DNA of 64,000 nucleotides from Cristatella mucedo (taxonomy: Eukaryota; Bryozoa; Phylactolaemata; Cristatellidae): positions 1,004,001-1,068,000 of the forward strand of contig WPIO01000113.1 in the NCBI GenBank assembly GCA_009760855.2, in the 5' to 3' direction. Both the position numbers and the translations under genes were made by a program. Below the pieces are notes generated by a model. It searched no databases and was not told the DNA's origin. It saw nothing but the letters and a program-made list of their open reading frames with translations. Shown here one piece after another: positions 59,301 to 64,000 of the stretch; within the stretch, counting starts at the first letter, position 1, and each line of letters starts with the position of its first letter.

Positions 59301-61413
59301 GGAGGACTTTAAAAAAAGGTAAAGTTACCCTTGTTGTCTGAGCATTTTTCGAGCCAGCACTATATATAGGAAGCTGTTAAATTGGTCAACTTTTTTTACC
59401 TATCGATCGGGCTTGGCATTTGGCCCGTTTCAGCCTACCTGATTCCGGCCATTTATTCAGTCGCGTACTTACGTCTACCCACCTTAGTCAGTTGCTAACA
59501 GATGCAATTCCATAGCTTGCCGTTTAGTGGGCAACTGCCTTTATCGTATAGGCTTTCAACGCCTATTATAGCACTTTCGAACTATGAGGTTTTCAACTTC
59601 TGTTATAGCAAGTTTGAACTATTTTTTTAGCAGCTTCCTGTAGTATAGCAGCAGAAGAGCCTCAAAGGCTATCACTACCGCTTGCAGCGGCAATAAAGGA
59701 ATGCCCACTGCAGGATTCGAACCCTTGACCTCGGGACAGAGGCTGTGAAAAGCAAACGTCTTACCTATTGGGCGGCTCACTAAACTATGCTTTATTACGA
59801 TTTGAGTAGCTGTGGTCAGTGACAGGTTTTTAAGTTGGGATTCTTTTGTTGAGCCGTTAATGGCCTCCGTTAGACTTTAAAACCTTCTATCATTGATTGC
59901 CTAATTAATTTTAAAAGCAGCATCTACTCGTCCAAAGGAAACTAGCATTCTTTCTGTTGCTATTCCATATTAAGGAAGTATTGAACTGTATTGTGCAATA
60001 GTAAATGCATTGGAAGGGGAAATGCCTGTCTCGGACGTGGTATGCACTGATTAAGCTCGTGAAACCTTGAAGTCTTACATTTCGACTTTCTGGTAGCGCT
60101 GAAGCGAGGATTGCTGAGTGGCTTGCCGGGTCCTTGGCATGCCTTAGTTGTGTGAGCTAGTGCTTGTCAGCACAAGTCACTGCAGCTTCTTATCTTCTTA
60201 TGATTCACCACTATTATGCCACTACAGCGGACTATGAATATAGCTGCAAGGCTGGTCTTCAAGTCCCAGCGGTTTGAGCACGTGTCTCCTTTGCTGAAAG
60301 AGCTAGGATAGTTGCCGGTTGAGCAAAGGATACAGAGCAAAGTTCTTACGCTGACCCACAAGGCCCGCCACTTCTTGGCTCCTTCATACCTAGCTGAACT
60401 GCTGCATCAGTTTCAGCCTGTTCGTGCCCTGGGGTCCTGTGTGGACAATAAATTAGCTGTCCCATTCCTCCGCTTAAAGACAGTTGGCGACAGAAGCTTT
60501 AGCTCTGCAGGTCCTAGGCTGTGGAACTCGCTTCCACAATTCTTACGCAACGACATCTACTCTCCAACTGCCGACTATGGCACATCTTGTTCAGCGGTCC
60601 TGAACTGCTACTTCTATGCTACTCACTACCTCAACTGCTCTCCTAACTCTGCAATGCTTCCCACTTTCTCTTTGTTGCGTGAGACGAAGTCTGTTAGCTA
60701 CTGAATGCGTACCGAAAGCCGCTTAGGCTGTGAGTGCGCTATACAAAACTCTCCCACGTAACACCCACATGGTCTTTATGACTTTGTGGAGTTACTGACG
60801 GAGATACATCTTGTTCTGGCGTGCTTCTCCAATGTTATCGACAAGCTCAATTTGCACTCAGCTTGATTGCTTTGCTTAGCAATAAGGCACACGACGACTC
60901 CCTGCAAAACAGTGCTGCACTATCTGTATGGTATCCACCTACTGGTCGAGTTTCCAGGTTGGACCAGGTGGTGTTATAGCTGCGATGAAATTCTTGCCTC
61001 AGAACCAGGACTCGATATTGAGTGCCACAATGGACCGTGGAATCATGTTGCGTGACCTGAACCGCAGCACTCACTCCATCCTGTGCGACATGGAGGATCC
61101 TTACAAGTAGGTGTCTGTTCTACGGATCTAGTTCATCAGTACGAAAGTCTCCAACTCTGTCGTTGGGCACTATAGGTTTGGCACGTGCTCATGCATCAAG
61201 ACTTTCCACCTCTGTGGCTGTCTGGCACTGATTTGCTGCAGCTGTTGCACTTATTTATTGCGATCCTAGCAAGCGTTTACATTTGTCAGGACATGGTTCT
61301 GCAGCATCGATGCCAATTTGAATCTGATCGCCGGAGGGGACAGTGATGGCACCCTGGTACTTTTGTCACCCAAGGGCGAGAAGATCTACTCATCTCGTGT
61401 GCACAAGAGCAAG
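49901..61413 (+). CDS. DDB2: DDB2 (UV-damaged-DNA-binding subunit), 5' part
   Basis: DDB2 is the WD40 protein of the UV-DDB complex. With DDB1-CUL4 it recognises UV photolesions in chromatin and starts global nucleotide-excision repair. Four exons (49901-50482, 53746-53940, 60958-61106, 61290-61413) join in phase. They encode a basic, disordered N-terminus with a nuclear-localisation-like [12 protein letters not shown], a helix ([14 protein letters not shown]) in the position where known DDB2 contacts DDB1, and the first WD40 blades: [59 protein letters not shown]. Residue-by-residue similarity to vertebrate DDB2 is clear across every exon junction. The remaining blades, including the lesion-probing loop, lie beyond the window. 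Confidence 0.93.
50583..50856 (-). mobile_element. L2-A 3' fragment in DDB2 intron 1
   Basis: Tail GTAATGTAATGTATCTCCGT, terminus, then C-terminal coding block ([17 protein letters not shown] on minus). Clean 5' truncation at about 50856, little decay. Confidence 0.93.
50857..51331. other. DDB2 intron 1, unassigned
   Basis: No feature recognised. A plus frame of 92 codons (50849-51127) is not family-like. Confidence 0.4.
51332..51918 (+). mobile_element. L2-A 3' fragment split by SINE-1
   Basis: GGCTCTTCCATACCTATCTG to GCACATCCTTTCCAGCCG, then after the SINE CTCCCGACTCTGCTATGCTT to GAGATGCATTACATAACAC. Sense orientation, several small indels. Confidence 0.9.
51556..51726 (+). mobile_element. 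SINE-1 reference copy nested in L2-A
   Basis: TGATGGCACACTAGGTAGGC (A-box), ACCTCGGTCCCGAGGTCG, B-box GGGTTCGATTCCTGCGG, body CTTTATCGCCGCTGCAAGCG, and tail AGAGGCTGTTTAATCAGCT then (TTTA)n. A pol III SINE with a tRNA-derived head. Confidence 0.92.
51919..52257. other. DDB2 intron 1, unassigned
   Basis: Nothing recognised. Confidence 0.4.
52258..52990 (+). mobile_element. L2-B 3' part in DDB2 intron 1
   Basis: An open sense frame from 52297 reads [20 protein letters not shown] onward through the thumb. A small deletion after DILPH breaks it. The 3' UTR, hairpin (GCGCC partly decayed to TCGCC) and ATT tail are complete. Confidence 0.93.
52991..53745 (+). other. DDB2 intron 1, end; unexplained open frames
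   Basis: Plus frames at 53014-53235 ([20 protein letters not shown]) and 53381-53635 ([38 protein letters not shown]) look coding in composition. They do not belong to DDB2, whose alignment passes directly from exon 1 to exon 2. Unidentified gene fragment or chance. Confidence 0.25.
53746..53940 (+). CDS. DDB2: DDB2 exon 2: start of the WD40 propeller
   Basis: 195 nt, phase 0 to phase 0, between an acceptor (GGTCACTCTCGCAG) and a perfect GTGAGT donor. Encodes [37 protein letters not shown] and [12 protein letters not shown]. Confidence 0.94.
53941..54134. other. Start of DDB2 intron 2
   Basis: Nothing recognised. Confidence 0.5.
54135..54262 (-). mobile_element. SINE-2 in DDB2 intron 2
   Basis: Antisense: AGAGCTTAACCTCAATCTAT tail, GGCTCGGGTCCACGACC (reversed B-box), AGCACCTTAACCATATG head. 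Confidence 0.78.
54263..54734. other. DDB2 intron 2, unassigned
   Basis: Nothing recognised. Confidence 0.4.
54735..54855 (+). mobile_element. SINE-2 in DDB2 intron 2
   Basis: AAGGTCGTAGGATCAAGCCC (B-box region), GAAGCACATTGGTAGACATA and GCTATACAAATGAATG tail. Confidence 0.7.
54856..55869. other. DDB2 intron 2, AT-rich, with a TG microsatellite
   Basis: Only (TG)n at 55009-55048 (and a shorter run at 55064-55078) stands out. Confidence 0.45.
55009..55048. repeat. (TG)n microsatellite
   Basis: About 20 TG units. A second short run follows at 55064-55078. Confidence 0.97.
55870..56245 (-). mobile_element. L2-B fragment, old
   Basis: GTGATCTTATTGCACAGGCC, GATGCAAATGCATGGGCC, GGAGCTAGTGTGGTCACCCA and CAGCTAGTGGGTTATTTTTA align with the antisense thumb-to-palm region. 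Heavily decayed. Confidence 0.8.
56316..56381. repeat. (CA)n microsatellite
   Basis: About 33 CA units. Confidence 0.98.
56530..58035 (+). repeat. 162-bp tandem array, about 9 units, LINE-derived
   Basis: The landmark CCAGCCGTCCTGAGCTGC (or variant) recurs at about 56550, 56712, 56874, 57048, 57207, 57369, 57531, 57696, 57866 and 58028. Spacing is 162 bases except where small insertions occur. Each unit corresponds to L2-A from about the [18 protein letters not shown] block to the CYFYATHYL block. Units are nearly identical and share a TGG-to-TAG stop (GACTGTAGAACTC). Confidence 0.95.
56530..58365 (+). mobile_element. L2-A 3' end with an internally expanded segment
   Basis: The right part (58030-58365) is an ordinary, somewhat decayed L2-A 3' end, ending in GATAAATTACATTAC. 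Part of it (TTTCT(C/T)TTTGT through GTACCGAAAGC) is itself duplicated. The left part is the 162-bp tandem array, built from the reverse-transcriptase C-terminal region of the same family. Confidence 0.85.
58366..59624. other. DDB2 intron 2, unassigned
   Basis: No feature supported. A possible SINE-1 tail scrap lies near 59345-59390 (GGAAGCTGTTAAATTGGTC). Confidence 0.4.
59625..59785 (-). mobile_element. SINE-1 in DDB2 intron 2
   Basis: AGCAGCTTCCTGTAGTATAG, CTACCGCTTGCAGCGGCAAT, GGATTCGAACCCTTGACC (reversed B-box), ACCTATTGGGCGGCTCACT. Confidence 0.88.
59786..60207. other. DDB2 intron 2, unassigned
   Basis: Nothing recognised. Confidence 0.4.
60208..60808 (+). mobile_element. L2-A 3' part, well preserved
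   Basis: Sense copy. A 130-codon frame (60312-60704) reads [20 protein letters not shown] through [20 protein letters not shown]. One stop (AGGATAGTTG, W to stop) lies just upstream. Full 3' terminus GTTACTGACGGAGATACATC. Confidence 0.93.
60958..61106 (+). CDS. DDB2: DDB2 exon 3: WD40 blade
   Basis: 149 nt, starting phase 0 at an acceptor (GGTCGAGTTTCCAG) and ending two bases into a lysine codon at GTAGGT. Encodes [38 protein letters not shown], then DMEDPYK. Confidence 0.94.
61290..61413 (+). CDS. DDB2: DDB2 exon 4: WD40 blade
   Basis: 124 nt from an acceptor (GTTTACATTTGTCAG) to a GTATGT donor. Encodes [40 protein letters not shown]. Next exons lie to the right of the window. Confidence 0.95.
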
Positions 61414-61512
61414 GTATGTTGAACTCTGTAAAGTTTATTTAGAGCTAGCAGCAGACTGCTCCTGCACTGTGTAGGTGTCTCATGTCTGATTCCCTCCCTG
61501 AAAGGATGCCAT

Positions 61513-64000
61513 TAATAATAATAATAATAATGCACTTGATAAAGTGCCTTCAGAGAACTCAATCTCTCTCTAGGCGCTTTACATTTGCTGCAAAGAGAAA
61601 TGCAATTGAATGTTGAGTAATATCATGCTTGATAAACAAACAACATGAATAACATGGTTAGGGGTGACATGCACAGGGTCAGCATGCAAATGTGGTTAGT
61701 GGCAGTATGCACAGTGTCAGCACGCATAAGCACATCAAGGACGGATCACAGGGACCCACTAAATGCTTTCCTAAATAGGTGTGTTTTTTAAGTTCTTTTT
61801 AAATGTGGTCAGGTCAGGGGATGTTCTGACACAGGTCGGGGGGGGGGGGAGTTCCAGGCTTTGGGAGCATACGAACTAAATGTGCGATCTCCAAAGGATT
61901 TGAGGTTTGTACGAGGTATTCGTAGATGGTTGGATTCCGAAAAGCGGGTGGTACGATGCTTGGCCTGATGGGGGAGTGTTCCTGAGAGATAGGCTTTAGC
62001 CAAAAAATGAAGTGACCTAAAAGTGAGCGGCAAAACCTTGAAGTCAATCCGTTACTTGACTGGTAGCCAGTGCAGGTCGGCGAGAAGTTGAGTAATGTGG
62101 CAACTGCGATGCTCACGACAGACAAGCCTAGCTGCAGAGTTTTGCACCAGCTGCAATCGCCTGATCGCACATGCTGGTAGGCCAGTAAGCAGTGAGTTGC
62201 AGAAGTCGAGACGGAATGTCACGAATGCATGGACCAGCTTGGACATGGTATCCTTATCTAAACATGCCCGAATTTTAGCCAGCGTATGAAGCTGAAACTA
62301 GGTAGATTTGACTGTGGAGCTGATATGTTCGTCTAACGAGAGGTTGCTTTGGAATATGACACCTAGATTTTGAGCTGAGTCAATAAGAGATATGCTGGCA
62401 GAGGCAATTTTGAGCATCAGCCTTTCCAATTTGCGAATCACACTGGGTTCGCCCATAACTAGTACGTCTGTTTTATCATCGTTTAGTTTTAGAAAGTTTG
62501 CTGCAATCGATGTGCGGATGTCATCAGTACATGCAGCAAGTAAGTTGAGAGAATTTGAGGTGCTCGAAGGCTTGTAGGGATCAAAGCAAACTTACATCTG
62601 AGTATCATCAGCATAGAAGTGAAAGCCTAGATTGTGCTTGGCAGTCACATCAGCAAGAGGGCGAGTTTAAACCGTGAAAAGGACCGGACCTAGCACGGAG
62701 TCCTGAGGTGCTCCATATTTCAAAGGTACCTCGGATGATATTTTCACGTCAATACTCTGGAGTCTCCCACTGAGATAGGACCTGAACCACTGCAGAGCAG
62801 TGCCAGTGATGCCCAGGCGAGATGAGAGGCGCTCTAGAAGAACTTTATGATCCATGGTATCAAAAGCTGCCGAAAGATCGAGCAAAACAAGTAGAGACAC
62901 TCTACCCATGTCTGCATTCCTAAGTAGGTTGTTGTATACCCTAAGCAATGCTGACTCTGTGGAGTGATTAGCTCTAAAGCCAGACTGGAACTTACTAGCA
63001 AGGTGTGAGGTTTCGATATATGAGTTCAGCTGGTCTGCTACGACCTGTTCCAGTGTCTTTGATAGGAATGGTAGAAGGGAGACTGGGCGGTAGTTGCTTA
63101 AGTTCTCTTGGTCTAGTGTCGCTTTCTTGAGAAGTGGCCTGATTACAGCTTTTTTGAAAGATGCTGGGACATGACCTGAGGCTAATGACATATTAATGAT
63201 GTTAGTTATGCATGGCAGCAGCAGATCAATGCAACGTAGGAGCGGGACAGTTGGAAGAGGGTCAAGAGGTCTTGTTGTCTTCTTTGATTGAGATACGAAC
63301 TTCAGGACTAGATCACTAGTGACCTGCTCAAATGTAGACATTGAGGTGCAGTCAGGAATCAGGAAACAGCATTCTAGTTGGGATGTTGTCATCGCAGGGA
63401 TGGATTACCTGATCTTGTCTATCTTCTGCACAAAGAATCGAGAGAAGCGATCGGCTAGATCATCACAAGGCTCATTAGGTAAGAAGATAATCTGGGAGCG
63501 GTTGAGGAGATGGTTGATCGTCGACATCAGCATCTTTGGATTGTGCATTTGTGATTTAACAATCTTTCTATAGAAGCTAGACTTGGCCTTTGCTAGGATC
63601 GATTGGTACGACCTACAGTAGTCTTCATTTGCCTGCTGATGGACAGTCAGTCGTGATCTTTTGGATCCTTTTTCAAGCTTTCGTTTAGTAGACCTGGCTA
63701 GTTTAATGTATGTGGTAAACCATAGGCCGTCTGGGCAGGAGCGCACAGTGCGCTTTGTCAGAGGTGCAAACTCGTCGAGCGAGTCAGCTAGTGTCGTGTT
63801 GTAGCTATCAACCAGTGATGACAGATTGGAGGGAGGACTGAGCAGCCGAGGTGAAGCAGATATTATCGCACGGACAGCATCGATGTCAAGGGTCTCGAGG
63901 TTTCGCGATTCACAGGTTATTATAGAGGAGGATGTGGGCACGCACTGTAGATTGAACGAGATCTGCATGTGGTCAGATAAGCAGGATTTGGTAATAATTG
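61513..64000 (-). mobile_element. L2-B LINE, most complete copy, runs off the window
   Basis: In DDB2 intron 4, antisense to the gene. From the ATT tail (TAATAATAATAATGCACTTG) through the hairpin, 3' UTR, thumb region (61809-62250), palm (motif-C complement GCATAGAAGTGAAAGCC near 62610-62628; motif A LLDLSAAFDTMDHKVLL and B-like GAPQDSVLGPVLF in the frame 62667-63392) to the linker before the palm (63405-63968). Several frame breaks, and motif B has G-to-D. The endonuclease would lie beyond 64000. Confidence 0.93.
62667..63968 (-). pseudogene. L2-B reverse transcriptase, frameshifted
   Basis: Two minus-strand frames (63405-63968, 187 codons; 62667-63392, 241 codons) cover the linker and the fingers/palm. 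[19 protein letters not shown] and FQSGFRANHSTESALLRVYN are typical L2 finger blocks. The frame stops right after GPVLFTV at 62667, and the YADD region continues in another frame. Confidence 0.85.

Overview
This is nuclear DNA from an animal, most likely an invertebrate bilaterian. The protein-coding exons are short, are bounded by GT/AG splice sites, and belong to metazoan families (Slit, a TRIM-type RING/B-box protein, DDB2). The space between them is filled with L2/CR1-clade LINE copies, tRNA-derived SINEs, a solo LTR and very long (CT)n/(GA)n tracts. There are no operons or bacterial features. I cannot name the species.

Three host genes can be supported. (1) A slit orthologue on the minus strand, 18.6-23.8 kb: seven exons covering the end of LRR domain 1 and the first half of LRR domain 2. 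Five of the exons are exactly 72 nt, one leucine-rich repeat each. Both ends of the gene lie outside what I can recognise. (2) A RING/B-box/B-box/coiled-coil (TRIM-type) gene on the plus strand, 31.8-36.5 kb: three phase-compatible exons, 689 codons, complete with a poly(A) signal. (3) The 5' part of DDB2 on the plus strand, 49.9-61.4 kb: four exons with matching phases, running off the right end. Its introns of 3.3, 7.0 and more than 2.5 kb are swollen by LINE/SINE insertions. A weaker set of open plus-strand frames (18.0-20.8 kb) lies antisense inside slit introns and could be an unrecognised nested gene.

Most of the rest is repeats. Two LINE families dominate. I call them L2-A (coding region runs almost to the 3' end; tail of ATTAC repeats) and L2-B (3' tail of ATT repeats preceded by a perfect two-part hairpin). 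Nearly all copies are 5'-truncated, frameshifted and often nested in each other. The best L2-A copy is at 6.7-8.4 kb and the best L2-B copy runs from 61.5 kb off the right edge. Two tRNA-derived SINE families occur: SINE-1, and SINE-2, whose 3' end copies the L2-B hairpin and so is probably mobilised by L2-B.

Layout: 0-17 kb, LINE-dominated with a solo LTR; 17-25 kb, slit with CT/GA tracts and a 77-bp tandem array; 25-28 kb, GC-rich with a 15-bp minisatellite; 29-31.6 kb, a long L2-B copy; 31.8-36.7 kb, the TRIM gene; 37-49 kb, dense nested LINE/SINE debris and an old degenerate satellite; 49.9-64 kb, DDB2, whose second intron holds a 162-bp tandem array grown out of an L2-A reverse-transcriptase segment. 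Unassigned stretches are listed as such.
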